A DNA stretch of 25,232 bases from a virus, in IMG/VR virus record IMGVR_UViG_3300042553_000599, positions 1 through 25,232 of that record; one strand, written 5' to 3'. Positions within the stretch are counted from its first letter, which is position 1; each line of letters starts with the position of its first letter. The translations under genes and the position numbers were made by a program. Positions 13,329 through 22,208 of the stretch are shown piece after piece. The notes beneath the pieces are model-generated. The model made no database searches, had not been told where the DNA came from, and was given only the letters and a program-made list of their open reading frames with translations.

Positions 13329-13709
13329 ATGGCGGTCTCAGCACGAAAGCGCGGCGGAAGCGCGACGGTATTTACGCTCGACGGAACGAATATCCTTTGC
13401 GAATTCGAAACCGCTGAAATGTCGGTCGAAATCACGACCGAGGACGCTCGCGGCGCGTGCGACGACTGGGAATACGCGTGGTCGATCTCGAAGTCGTGGC
13501 AACTGACCGGGTCTCTATTCGTTGCCGACGCCGCGTTTCTGCTCGCCGCCGCCGCCGGTGACAATCAAATCACGGTGGTATTCAACACGGGCGCGAACGC
13601 GTACACCGGGACCGGGATTCTCACGTCGGGATCTCACTCGGTGAACCGGTCGAGTTTGCAAAAGCAGAGTTTCACGATCAAGGGCCAAGGCTCTCTAACG
13701 GTCGCGTAG
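13329..13709 (+). CDS. Major tail (tube) protein
   Basis: The 126-aa product is beta-rich: AVSARKRGGSATVFTLDGTN at the start, then EMSVEITTEDARGACDDWEY, a WQLTGSLFVADAAFLLAAAA helix and a terminal QKQSFTIKGQGSLTVA. It has the size and strand pattern of siphovirus tube subunits. The phrase linking a tag-like acidic segment to 'W..tgsl' is common in them. It precedes the assembly chaperone and tape measure genes as usual. As an abundant protein with its own motif copy it may form its own transcription unit. Confidence 0.8.
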   Translation: MAVSARKRGGSATVFTLDGTNILCEFETAEMSVEITTEDARGACDDWEYAWSISKSWQLTGSLFVADAAFLLAAAAGDNQITVVFNTGANAYTGTGILTSGSHSVNRSSLQKQSFTIKGQGSLTVA

Positions 13710-13710
13710 C

Positions 13711-13718
13711 GCTATCGA
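13711..13718 (+). promoter_or_regulatory. GCTATCGA motif, 9 nt before chaperone ATG
   Basis: Exact octamer one base after the tail tube stop, spacer CTGCCCGTC, start ATG 13728. Confidence 0.65.
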
Positions 13719-13727
13719 CTGCCCGTC

Positions 13728-14207
13728 ATGGCAGGCTTTAGCGTTGATGATCTGATCTCAGCATTCCGCCCGGAATCGACGGTTCATACCGTGGATCTCG
13801 GGCGCGGTTTTTCTCTCACGTTTCGAACGGTTACCGACGCGTCGGAACTTGCGAGCATGAAAACGCGGGCCGAAAAGTTCGCGAAGATCCTCTATTCGAA
13901 AGCGTGTACCCCGGCGCTGGTCGCGGTTCGCCCGGAGAACCGAACCGTCGCGGTAAACGCGTGGTTTCTCTCGCAGGTCGCGACCGACCCGAAATGGTCT
14001 CAAGCGGACTGGCTGAAGCTCGCGCGGGACGCGGCGTTCGTTTTCGAAGCGGCGTTTCAAGCTATGAACGAGGCGCAAACCCGGGCCGAAGTCGAGTCCG
14101 AATCGACCATCGTCGAAGAACTGGGGGAATTCTCCGCGCTGACGGTTGGCGCCGATCAATCCTCACCGTCGCGCGAGACGTCTTCCGAAAACATCCCGAC
14201 GACCTGA
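13728..14207 (+). CDS. Tail assembly chaperone, short (G) form
   Basis: The 159-aa product lies between the tail tube and the tape measure genes, the standard position of the lambda G-type chaperone. It is mainly helical: DDLISAFRPESTVHTVDLGR at the start, then LTFRTVTDASELASMKTRAE, WSQADWLKLARDAAFVFEAA and a polar tail ending SSENIPTT. A second frame, shifted by -1, is open past its stop to 14314 and gives an extended form. The chaperone coats the tape measure protein during tail assembly in related phages. Confidence 0.75.
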   Translation: MAGFSVDDLISAFRPESTVHTVDLGRGFSLTFRTVTDASELASMKTRAEKFAKILYSKACTPALVAVRPENRTVAVNAWFLSQVATDPKWSQADWLKLARDAAFVFEAAFQAMNEAQTRAEVESESTIVEELGEFSALTVGADQSSPSRETSSENIPTT

Positions 14208-14314
14208 CGATCCGCGAACGATCACAACTACTCGAATTTCTAGCGCTCCGATTTTTAGAAGACGAGGCAAACGCGGACGCGCGGGCGACTGAGGGCGACC
14301 TAGTCGGCGACTGA
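13728..14314 (+). CDS. Tail assembly chaperone, long (G-T) form by probable -1 frameshift
   Basis: The frame ending at 14312-14314 is offset -1 from the G frame and is open throughout the overlap. Its part downstream of 14190 has no start codon and fills the otherwise empty 127 bp before the tape measure gene. It encodes a sensible helical segment, HPDDLTIRERSQLLEFLALR followed by FLEDEANADARATEGDLVGD. Candidate slip sites in the correct phase are CGAAAAC (14186-14192) and a GGGGG run in GGGGGAA (14123-14129). Neither is a perfect canonical heptamer, so the exact point is uncertain. A separate gene is unlikely for lack of a start. Confidence 0.6.
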
Positions 14315-14318
14315 TTTC

Positions 14319-14326
14319 GCTATCGA
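14319..14326 (+). promoter_or_regulatory. GCTATCGA motif, 7 nt before tape measure ATG
   Basis: Exact octamer after the end of the chaperone extension. The spacer to ATG 14334 is ATGAACA; an out-of-frame ATG within it opens only a very short frame. Confidence 0.6.
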
Positions 14327-14333
14327 ATGAACA

Positions 14334-16010
14334 ATGTCGGTCACCGTTGACGAAGTTATTCAGCGATACACGCTCGACGACCGCGCTTCGAAGGGAGTTC
14401 GGTCGCTGGTCACGGCGAACGACGCGCTCGCGTCGGCGAATTCCCGCGCGAACTCAGGGTTTGCGGGACTCTCCGGCGCCGCGTCTCGGTTCGGCTCGCT
14501 CGCGTCCGCCGCGTTCTCAGCGACGACCGCCGCGATCGTGGGCGCAACCGCCGCCGCCGTCGGGTTTGCCGCTGTCGCGGTGAACGCCGCCGCTGATATG
14601 GATTCCCTGAAACGGGCGCTCGTCGCGACTGCCGGATCCGCTGAAGAAGCGGAACGACAATTCGCGCGGTTGAAAGAGGTCGCGAAGCTACCGGGTCTCG
14701 GACTGAAAGAAGCGGTTCAGGGGTCGGTACGACTTCAACAAGCGGGGTTCTCGGCGAACCTTGCTGAACGGGCGCTTATGGCGTTCGGGAGCTCGCTCGC
14801 GCTCGTCGGTGGTGGTAAAGCGGAACTCGACGGGGTTTCTATGGCGCTCACTCAAATCGCGTCGAAGGGCAAGATTTCAGCTGAAGAAATCAACCAGCTA
14901 GCCGAACGGGTTCCGCAGATTCGCCAAGCGATGATCGCGGCGTTCGGGACCGCTGATACCGAAGCGCTTCAGAAACGAGGGATCGCGGCGACCGCGTTCG
15001 TTGAATCCGTCGTGTCGCAACTCGAAAAGGTGCCGCGCGTCTCTGGCGGGATCCGGAACGCGCTCGAAAACTTCGGCGACGCGGCGTTCCAAGCGTTTGC
15101 AACGATCGGGAACGCGATCGCGAAGGTACTTGTTCCGGCGCTCGACGTGGTCTCGTCGTACTTCGTTTTTCTCGTCGATTCCGGCGTACTCGACCAGGTG
15201 TCCCGGTCGATGCTCTCGATCTTCAATCTCGGCGGCGCAGGATCTTCGACCGCGCTCGTTCATGGTCTCTCGTGGGTTGTCGCGACGCTGAAGAACCTTC
15301 CGAGACTTGCGGCGGACGTCGGCGATTACCTTTCCGGCGCGTTTAAGACGGTGGGTGAAAATCTTTCGACCGCGTTTAAGATCGGGTTCGGAATTTTTAT
15401 CGGCGCTCAAGCGGTCGCGCTGATCTCGAACGTCGTTCAACTCGCGAAGGCTTTTATGCTGGTCGCTCGCGCGGTTCAGGCGTGGGCGACGGCGCAAGGG
15501 ATCGCGACGTCTCTCACGGGCGCGGGTCTTGCGATCACGGCGGCGGCGGTCGCGGCGGGCGTCGGGATCTACGCGCTCACGTCGAAAATGTTCGACGGGG
15601 TCGCGAGTTCGATCGACGCGGGCGTCGGCAATATCAAGAACTTACCGGCGTTTCAAGCGATCGCGAAGGATCAAGCGTCCCTAGTATCCCAATTCGCCGG
15701 ATACCAAGCGAAGCAAGCGGACAACGCGTCGCGCTCGAAGGTAGACGGTCCGACTTCGCCCGCGTCGATGCTTTCGAAGATCGCGGCGGCGACGACGAAA
15801 ACGGCGGTTAACACTGAAAAGGCTCTCGATCTGAACCGGTTCGCGCTCGGCGGCGGCGACTTGTCCCGGGCGGCGGTTTCCCCGATCGAACTCCGGCGGG
15901 TTCGCGGTGGTCGCCGCGTAGACGTCCGCGTCACCGGCGCCGACGAAAGCCTCAACCGACTCTTTTCGGACTTCCTTTCGCGAGCGCTCCCGCTTTACGG
16001 TGGTGGATAG
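14334..16010 (+). CDS. Tape measure protein
   Basis: The 558-aa product has an N-terminal phage tape-measure domain. Residues about 85-230 contain MDSLKRALVATAGSAEEAER, KEAVQGSVRLQQAGFSANLA and ISAEEINQLAERVPQIRQAM, typical of that family. There are hydrophobic Ala/Gly-rich stretches at about 55-90 and about 345-420 (for example GLAITAAAVAAGVGIYALTS). It is short for a tape measure; at roughly 1.5 angstrom per residue it would set a tail of about 80 nm. A long stretch of Asp, Ser and Arg occurs near the C-terminus (VRGGRRVDVRVTGADESLNR). The next gene starts at the base after its stop. Confidence 0.85.
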   Translation: MSVTVDEVIQRYTLDDRASKGVRSLVTANDALASANSRANSGFAGLSGAASRFGSLASAAFSATTAAIVGATAAAVGFAAVAVNAAADMDSLKRALVATAGSAEEAERQFARLKEVAKLPGLGLKEAVQGSVRLQQAGFSANLAERALMAFGSSLALVGGGKAELDGVSMALTQIASKGKISAEEINQLAERVPQIRQAMIAAFGTADTEALQKRGIAATAFVESVVSQLEKVPRVSGGIRNALENFGDAAFQAFATIGNAIAKVLVPALDVVSSYFVFLVDSGVLDQVSRSMLSIFNLGGAGSSTALVHGLSWVVATLKNLPRLAADVGDYLSGAFKTVGENLSTAFKIGFGIFIGAQAVALISNVVQLAKAFMLVARAVQAWATAQGIATSLTGAGLAITAAAVAAGVGIYALTSKMFDGVASSIDAGVGNIKNLPAFQAIAKDQASLVSQFAGYQAKQADNASRSKVDGPTSPASMLSKIAAATTKTAVNTEKALDLNRFALGGGDLSRAAVSPIELRRVRGGRRVDVRVTGADESLNRLFSDFLSRALPLYGGG

Positions 16011-18146
16011 TTGCCGGATCAATTCCCGCTCTCGCTGACGCTCGACGCGTCTCACCAGCGCGTAAAGGAACGGCGCATGGTCCTACTTGCGGCGTTCGAC
16101 GACTGGTCGCCGCGCGAGCGCTCGAACGTCTGGATCGACCCGATCACTTCGACGGCGGCGCTCATGCCGTCGCCGTTCTCTTCGACGTTCTGGAATTCGA
16201 CCGGCGGCGGGTTCCGTCGGCTTCGTCTCTCCGACTTCTACGTCGGTTCCGCGACCGGTTCCAACGGGAACGCGTCGAAGTGGTACGACCACAATCGCGG
16301 CGCGAACTCGAACGACTGGTTCGTCGTGAACACGACCACGAACGACGCGCTATTCTCGCGTGACGCGTGGGGCGCGAACCAAGGGTTCAGCGTCATTCTA
16401 TTCCCGCCGAACGTCGGCGCCGAAGAACGCGAGGTTCTTTCGCTGACGTGGGGCGCGGGAACGGCGAACGAACTTCGACTATCCATATTCGCGACCGGTC
16501 GGGTTGACGTGTACGAATCCGGGGTTCTGACCGGGTCCGACTCGATCAAGGGGGCGAAAGCGAACCAAGCGGGGCAAACCGGCGCCGACGCGGTTCAACT
16601 GACGGTACTCCCGTGGCGGTTCCGCGAAATCCTCGTCGTCTCGAATACCGGCGGCGGATTCGCGTTCGCTCGCGCGTCGCTCGACGACCAGACCGCCGAA
16701 CAACCGATCCTACCGGCGGGACAATTGAAGGTCGAGATTCCGACCGGCGCCGCGCAGGTTCAGGTACACCCGGTCACGTTCGCGACTTCGGGTTACGTTT
16801 GCGGGAACCCGGGAACGTTTCGAAGTATCCCGGCGACCGGTCGAGCCGTCGAGACTTTCGCGTATTCGATCGGGTCCGGGGCGACGGTTCGTCTCGTTGA
16901 AAGCGATACGATCGGGACCGACTTCGTTCCGAACGGCGTTCGGCGCCGCGCTCGCGTCCGCGTCGATCTCAGCGGCAACGGATCCCGGACGCCGTACCTT
17001 CTCGGCGCTCGCGCCGGGATCGCGCCGTCTACGGCGTTCACGTCGGACCAGTCGTCGTCGATCCTTTGTTCGCTGACGGCGTTCTCGCTCGACGTTCCCG
17101 AAGAGTTCGACGCCGTTCGAATGTCGGCGGTTTTCAGACCCGAACGCGACTGGGCGACGACGACTGGGAGAACCCGCGCGTCGAACCGCCCGATCACGGT
17201 TTCTATCGACGGTAAAACGATCATCGAAGGCGCGACCGAACCGGCGTCGCTTCGCGTCCGGTCGGACGAAGCGGGCGACATTGTGTCACTTGAAGCGCGG
17301 GACTATTCGAAGTCGGAAGAAAACGTTCAATTCGTCGATGATATTCCGCTCGACGGAATGACGCTCGCGGACGCGCTACGGCTTTGCATCGTTGAAGCGG
17401 GCGGATCGGCTTCGGAACTTGTCGCCGATACTGAAATCGAAAACTTTCGACTACCGATCCCGGAGGGGCGCGGCGAATTCGCGATCGTGATTCGGGTCGG
17501 GGATCGTCCGGGCGAATGGATGCGCCGCATTTTGAACGACTACGTCGCCGGGTTCTTCGCGGGCCGCGTTCCGGACGGATCGGGCTACCCGTTCCGTGTT
17601 CGCCGGTTGTACCGGTCTCAGGCTTCAGCGGCGACGCTCTATTCCCGGATCGCGGACGTTCCCGGAGGGTCCGGCGACCCGGCGTACTTGGTGTACCGGT
17701 CGTACGACGAAGCGAAACTCGAACCCGAAGCGAACGGAATTCACGTCACCGGGGTAGACCCGTCGCGGCGCCGACCGATTCTGGTTTCGATGATCGACCA
17801 GCGCTCGCGCGACCCGGAAATCCCGGTCGCTCAGCGTCCCGAGAATTGGCTTGGCGAACCGCGCGACTTTGGGTTTACCGATCCGTCTCTCACGACGCTC
17901 GCGCTTTGCGAGCGCGTCGCCGAACAACTGTACAACGCGCTGACGTGGCCTCGTTGGATGGTCGAGATTGAATCTCAAACGATCATGAAAGCGGACGGGT
18001 TCCCCGCGTGGCGCGGCGACGCGGTCACGCTCGACGGGTTCGGGATATGGCGAATCGTCGCGTTCTCGCTGGTCTCGTCGGTCGAGATGGACGGAAAGGT
18101 CCGCCGAACCGGAAAATATACAATGGAGTTTCTTCGAAATGCATAG
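16011..18146 (+). CDS. Tail hub/baseplate protein (distal tail to Tal-like)
   Basis: The 711-aa product probably starts at TTG 16011, right after the tape measure stop, as coupled genes here do; ATG 16077 is an alternative that would leave a 66-bp gap with no motif. The first 250 residues are beta-rich with RERSNVWIDPITSTAALMPS and aromatic segments. Residues about 395-560 contain LRVRSDEAGDIVSLEARDYS, DGMTLADALRLCIVEAGGSA and GEWMRRILNDYVAGFFAGRV, resembling the tail-hub domain of siphovirus tail proteins. The C-terminal part (AVTLDGFGIWRIVAFSLVSS) looks like a hub barrel. The specific role is inferred from position after the tape measure. Confidence 0.65.
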   Translation: MPDQFPLSLTLDASHQRVKERRMVLLAAFDDWSPRERSNVWIDPITSTAALMPSPFSSTFWNSTGGGFRRLRLSDFYVGSATGSNGNASKWYDHNRGANSNDWFVVNTTTNDALFSRDAWGANQGFSVILFPPNVGAEEREVLSLTWGAGTANELRLSIFATGRVDVYESGVLTGSDSIKGAKANQAGQTGADAVQLTVLPWRFREILVVSNTGGGFAFARASLDDQTAEQPILPAGQLKVEIPTGAAQVQVHPVTFATSGYVCGNPGTFRSIPATGRAVETFAYSIGSGATVRLVESDTIGTDFVPNGVRRRARVRVDLSGNGSRTPYLLGARAGIAPSTAFTSDQSSSILCSLTAFSLDVPEEFDAVRMSAVFRPERDWATTTGRTRASNRPITVSIDGKTIIEGATEPASLRVRSDEAGDIVSLEARDYSKSEENVQFVDDIPLDGMTLADALRLCIVEAGGSASELVADTEIENFRLPIPEGRGEFAIVIRVGDRPGEWMRRILNDYVAGFFAGRVPDGSGYPFRVRRLYRSQASAATLYSRIADVPGGSGDPAYLVYRSYDEAKLEPEANGIHVTGVDPSRRRPILVSMIDQRSRDPEIPVAQRPENWLGEPRDFGFTDPSLTTLALCERVAEQLYNALTWPRWMVEIESQTIMKADGFPAWRGDAVTLDGFGIWRIVAFSLVSSVEMDGKVRRTGKYTMEFLRNA

Positions 18147-18345
18147 TCAATCTTCGCTTTCCGCCATTGTCGCGCGTCATGTTCTAAGGGTTCAGCGCGG
18201 GCGCCGAGTCGATCGCGACAAGCTCGCGCGTCTCGCGTCGGTCTCACCGCTTCGCGGTTCGGTTCTGACCGATCAAACCCAGGCGCAAGGGGGCGGGCCA
18301 CCGTCCGGAAACCCGCCGGTTCGCGACGTTTGGGTCGGTGAATAG
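18139..18345 (+). CDS. Small protein (68 aa) between tail genes, unknown function
   Basis: ATG 18139 overlaps the end of the previous gene by eight bases and the stop at 18345 lies two bases before the next ATG. The 68-aa product has a basic first half (IVARHVLRVQRGRRVDRDKL) and a Gly/Pro-rich second half (QAQGGGPPSGNPPVRDVWVG). Tight packing between neighbours and absence of another frame in this gap support it as a real gene. It may be a small structural connector of the baseplate. The family is not recognised. Confidence 0.65.
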   Translation: MHSQSSLSAIVARHVLRVQRGRRVDRDKLARLASVSPLRGSVLTDQTQAQGGGPPSGNPPVRDVWVGE

Positions 18346-18347
18346 AT

Positions 18348-21300
18348 ATGGCGCGTTCTGCCGACTTGGTTCGGCTTTTCTTCCTTCGTGAACGGTTCCG
18401 GGTCTACCGGATCACGAACCCGATTGATCCGCTCGACTCCATTACCGGGACGGTGAACCCGAACGGTAGTCCGGAAGATTTCGCCGGTATCGACTTCAGC
18501 GCGGGCGAAGTCGTTCACGAGTGGGAAATCTACGCGCCGACGCTCTCGGAGGTCTACGGATACGACGTCGGACACTCGTTCCGGGGCGCTAAGATCTATC
18601 ATCGCGCGTACGGCGTAGACGACCGGGGATTCGGCGTCGGGGTCGAGACTGTCCGGGACTTGGACGACGTGAACGAGTTCACGACCGGTTCACCCTTCCG
18701 CATCACTTGCGGCGCGACCGTGGCGGGTTACCACGTCATCGAAACGGCGGAACTACTCGGCGACCCGGTTCCGTTCGATATGTCGCGCAACGGTACGTAC
18801 ACCGCGACGGTGACTTCGATCGACGGGTCAAGCGTCGTTCATTCGTCCCGGCTCTCGATCGCGAACGGAACCGGATTCGCTGAGGCTCGCGCGGAACTGC
18901 TTTCGGGGCATCCCGGGATCGGTCGCGGATCTTCGACCGCGTCGTACCGTTCGGAAACCGACGTCGTCGGTCGCGCCGCGTGGCGGGTCAGGTTCCGCCC
19001 GATCTACCCGGACGGTTCGCCGGTAGAAGGCAAAACCGCGCTCGTGATCCTTGGACTCATCGACGGGGACGCCGCCGCCGACATCGACCAGTTTGTCCAT
19101 TCCCGAACGACTCCGGTGGACGAGGTTTTCGCGCTACCGGTCGAGCGCGTCCGGACCTTCGACGAGATTTATTGCGGCGCGAACGCGTCGAGTATTTCGC
19201 CGCCGAGTACAGTATCCGACGTCGCGATCGCTGATTTTCGAACCTTGGCGCCGGTTGCTTGGTCGCGCCGGAACTCCGTCGCGGTGGTCTGGTCGAAGTC
19301 GGCGTTCGGCGGCGGGTCGATCTCAAAACTCGCGGATCTCAACGGGTCGGTCTCTCTTGCGCGAATCGAACCCCATCGCATGGCCGACGCGCGGTTTATC
19401 GACGAGTCGGGAACCGTGGCGCGGCGGGTCGCGACGCTCACTCTTCCGGCGGAACGAACGGTCGCGGTTCTTCCGTGGTTCCGAAACGACGGGGTATCCG
19501 TCGGCGATACGCTCGTCGGCGCCGCGGATCGGTCGTTCTATTCGTACGGCGGCGAAGATCCACAATTTAACCGGTTGTCGCTTGAACCGTACCGGTTCGC
19601 TGAGATCGACATAGACGCGAGCGCCGCAACGACGGTGTCGGTGTCGATCGTCGTTTCGCTTGGTCCGCTTCTATCGCATACCAAAACGTGGGACGTAGCG
19701 GTCGGTGAAGGGTTGCAAACGGTGACGATTGATCTACTCGACCCGACCAGGCTTAACGGGGGAACCCCTAAAACGTTGATCGAAAATCTCGACGGTCCCG
19801 GGCTAATCGTCGAGACGGCGGCGTCGGCGCCAAGTCCGGGCGGCGGTCCGCGCTCCGACGGCGTTCGCGCGTTCGGAACAATTCGAATCGACATTCCGTC
19901 CGGGGTGACGGTGAAGATCCCGCGAGTCGCCGGAGTTGCGCAAACCCGCGCCGAACTCGAACAATGGCGCGGCGACGTCGGGGTCGCGGGGAACGTTGAT
20001 TTCGCCCACGGGATGCGGGCTAGTGGTTCAGCGCTCGCGATCGCGACTTCGCTTTCCGGGCGCGGTCTCACGGTTTCCGCTCCCGACTGGTCCGCTCCGG
20101 CGGGCTGGCTGACGTCTACCTTCGACGGCGCCGCCGCAATCGTGGACGCGGGCGGGAATCGACTCGCGCCGGGTGACGTTCTCGCGGGCGTCGATCTCCG
20201 GGCGACGGCGATTTCTCAAGCTTTCGCCGGATACTGGGGCATGGGCGGCGCGTCGATGCTCTCTCGGGACGGTGCGAACGCGACCTTCGAATATCTCTGG
20301 TCGAACCGCGTCACGCTTCAAACGGTACCGGCGGTCCCGGGCGCCGCGCTTCGCGTGACGGGTTTACGCGGGGATCCGCGAGCGATTTCGTCGAACGTGG
20401 ACGGTCTCACGACGTACGACGAAATCGACTGGTTTCAACCGGCGGCGGCGAACGAACCGGTAAACCCGGCGATTTCGTTCCGGGAATGGTGGTCGGTTCG
20501 CTCGTTCTCTCCGGATCACGCGGCGCCGCGCCAGATTGCGCCGCTCTATCCGGTTGGTTCGGTTCGTGGCGCTTGGGCTTGGGTCGGAATGGCGGCGGTC
20601 GGATCCGGGGAACGACCAGCGCGAGACGCTAACGTCGCCGCGCGTCATTTCCGCGCGAGCGTTCGCGGCGGTCGTTTGCTGACGGCGTATAAAGACAATT
20701 CGCCGGGTTCGGCTTGGGTCGAGACCGTGACCGACATTCCCGCGCGGACGGTTGCGGTTCGCGTCGATCGGAACTCGTCGCTTCAGTACGCGATGATCGC
20801 GGTCGAGTCGAACGAAACGGTTCGGATCTACCGTTCGGCGCTCGACGGGTCCGCGCTCGAACTCGTCGGCGACGTTCTCTCCGGTGTATTCCCGGCGATC
20901 GTCATTCTCCCGGACCGGCGGCGGATCGTCTACGCGGTGAAGGGTTCGAACGTCGTCGGCGCCGTGTTCTCCGGGACCAACGTCGAAGCCCGGTCCGAGT
21001 TCGTCGCGATCTCTGGCGTCGAGCGTCGCGGAATTTCCGCCGAAGTTCAGTCAGACGGGAAAGGTTCTCACCGGGTTTCGATTGTGGCGGTCGTCTCTGG
21101 CGAACTTCGCCGGTACTCGTCGGTAGACGGTGAAGCATTTAGCGCGGACGCTGAACCGGGATCGGGCGCCGGTGACTCGGCGGCGTCGGTTCAATTTCTC
21201 GACGGGCGAATCGCAACGTATACGGTTCGCGGATCCCGCGTCGAATTCGAGATCCGGTCGCGCGGCGGAAAACTGCTTCGGTCCGGAGTGTCGGTCGAGA

Positions 21301-21434
21301 ACGTCGATCCGGGGCGCGGGGTTGCGGTCGCTCTCACCGCTCGCGGCTTCGGGCGGATCGTGGTCGGAATGACCGTCACGCGCGGCGGCGCTGAAGTGGA
21401 ACTAGAATCGCCCGACGGCGAGGTTTTCGCGTGA
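18348..21434 (+). CDS. Large tail/baseplate protein, possible receptor-binding
   Basis: The 1028-aa product begins MARSADLVRLFFLRERFRVY and lies in the four-gene block starting at the tape measure. The protein is nearly all beta-strand, with Asp/Val-rich segments. The N-terminal third includes EFTTGSPFRITCGATVAGYH. Around residues 760-1000 there are repeated blade-like segments: SSLQYAMIAVESNETVRIYR, GVFPAIVILPDRRRIVYAVK, HRVSIVAVVSGELRRYSSVD and VQFLDGRIATYTVRGSRVEF. These suggest a beta-propeller-like or repeated beta-sheet domain of the kind used for binding surface ligands. The identity as a central fibre or host-recognition protein is inferred from size and place. Confidence 0.6.
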   Translation: MARSADLVRLFFLRERFRVYRITNPIDPLDSITGTVNPNGSPEDFAGIDFSAGEVVHEWEIYAPTLSEVYGYDVGHSFRGAKIYHRAYGVDDRGFGVGVETVRDLDDVNEFTTGSPFRITCGATVAGYHVIETAELLGDPVPFDMSRNGTYTATVTSIDGSSVVHSSRLSIANGTGFAEARAELLSGHPGIGRGSSTASYRSETDVVGRAAWRVRFRPIYPDGSPVEGKTALVILGLIDGDAAADIDQFVHSRTTPVDEVFALPVERVRTFDEIYCGANASSISPPSTVSDVAIADFRTLAPVAWSRRNSVAVVWSKSAFGGGSISKLADLNGSVSLARIEPHRMADARFIDESGTVARRVATLTLPAERTVAVLPWFRNDGVSVGDTLVGAADRSFYSYGGEDPQFNRLSLEPYRFAEIDIDASAATTVSVSIVVSLGPLLSHTKTWDVAVGEGLQTVTIDLLDPTRLNGGTPKTLIENLDGPGLIVETAASAPSPGGGPRSDGVRAFGTIRIDIPSGVTVKIPRVAGVAQTRAELEQWRGDVGVAGNVDFAHGMRASGSALAIATSLSGRGLTVSAPDWSAPAGWLTSTFDGAAAIVDAGGNRLAPGDVLAGVDLRATAISQAFAGYWGMGGASMLSRDGANATFEYLWSNRVTLQTVPAVPGAALRVTGLRGDPRAISSNVDGLTTYDEIDWFQPAAANEPVNPAISFREWWSVRSFSPDHAAPRQIAPLYPVGSVRGAWAWVGMAAVGSGERPARDANVAARHFRASVRGGRLLTAYKDNSPGSAWVETVTDIPARTVAVRVDRNSSLQYAMIAVESNETVRIYRSALDGSALELVGDVLSGVFPAIVILPDRRRIVYAVKGSNVVGAVFSGTNVEARSEFVAISGVERRGISAEVQSDGKGSHRVSIVAVVSGELRRYSSVDGEAFSADAEPGSGAGDSAASVQFLDGRIATYTVRGSRVEFEIRSRGGKLLRSGVSVENVDPGRGVAVALTARGFGRIVVGMTVTRGGAEVELESPDGEVFA

Positions 21435-21438
21435 TTTC

Positions 21439-21446
21439 GCTATCGA
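21439..21446 (+). promoter_or_regulatory. GCTATCGA motif, 6 nt before methyltransferase GTG
   Basis: Exact octamer five bases after the previous stop. The spacer is ATCAGC and the start codon GTG 21453. The motif suggests that the methyltransferase gene belongs, or belonged, to the same late expression scheme as the structural genes. Confidence 0.65.
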
Positions 21447-21452
21447 ATCAGC

Positions 21453-22190
21453 GTGGTAAAGGCTTATTACGAGTGCGACGGGATTTCAATTTATAACGCT
21501 GACTGCTTCGAAGTCCTGCACACTCTTTCTGGAATTGGCGCAGTCGTGACCGACCCACCGTATTCAAGCGGCGGCATGTATCGGGGCGACCGCATGTCTT
21601 CAACGGTTTAAAAATACGTTCGAAGCGGTACGCAAATGGATGAAGTCGAAAACTCGTTCACGGGCGACAATCGGGACCAGAGAAGTTTTATGGCTTGGTG
21701 TTCTATGTGGATGAATGCCGCAAGGAACGCCAGCGTCCCGGGCGCTCACTTGGTTTCGTTCATTGACTGGCGTCAGCTACCTACGCTTACGGACGCGGTT
21801 CAGGCTGGGGGCTGGGTCTGGCGAGGGATTGGGGTTTGGGACAAGGGGTACGGGCGTCCGTCTAAGGCTGGATTTTCGAACGCGGCTGAATACGCGGTAT
21901 GGGCCGTAAACGGCGCTCCATTGGAACGCGACGATTACCCGGCAGGTATTGTCAGGGTCGGTACACTTCCGAGCGCAGAACGTGAACACATAACACAAAA
22001 ACCGGAGCAGGTCATGTCGTGGGCCTGCTCCGTTGCTCCTGAAGGGGCAACTATTCTAGACCCGTTCATGGGCAGTGGTACAACGCTGGTCGCCGCAAAA
22101 ATGCGAGGGTTAAAAGCGATCGGAATAGAAATCGACGAAAGGTACTGCGAAATCGCGGTCGAACGTCTCCGGCAAGGGGTTTTGTTCTAA
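21453..22190 (+). pseudogene. DNA methyltransferase (beta-class, DPPY) interrupted by in-frame TAA
   Basis: Read from GTG 21453, the frame encodes YYECDGISIYNADCFEVLH, then motif IV TDPPYSSGGMYRGDRMSSTV, then a TAA at 21609-21611. The same frame continues without shift as KYVRSGTQMDEVENSFTGDN, with WVWRGIGVWDKGYGRPSKAG, and a C-terminal motif I ATILDPFMGSGTTLVAAKMR. DPPY before FxGxG is the beta order of adenine-N6 or cytosine-N4 methyltransferases. The two halves align to one protein of about 245 codons with a single residue lost at the stop, so a point mutation (for example CAA to TAA) is likely. A restart at ATG 21636 would lack DPPY. Codon use differs from the neighbours (more TAT, ATT and CTG-type codons), suggesting recent acquisition. 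Readthrough is possible but unproven. Confidence 0.8.
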
Positions 22191-22191
22191 C

Positions 22192-22199
22192 GCTATCGA
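22192..22199 (+). promoter_or_regulatory. GCTATCGA motif, 9 nt before ATG 22209
   Basis: Exact octamer one base after the methyltransferase stop; spacer AACGACGTT. Confidence 0.65.
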
Positions 22200-22208
22200 A
22201 ACGACGTT

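Noticed and set aside
16077-18146. ATG 16077 with an upstream AAGGA as the start of the hub gene
   Set aside because: It would leave a 66-bp gap without the octamer. TTG 16011 directly after the preceding stop fits the coupling pattern better, though this is not certain.
21453-22190. Reassignment of TAA as a sense codon
   Set aside because: TAA is used as a normal stop for several genes in this window (for example 1447, 6045, 7296 and 10339), so a general code change does not explain the methyltransferase stop.
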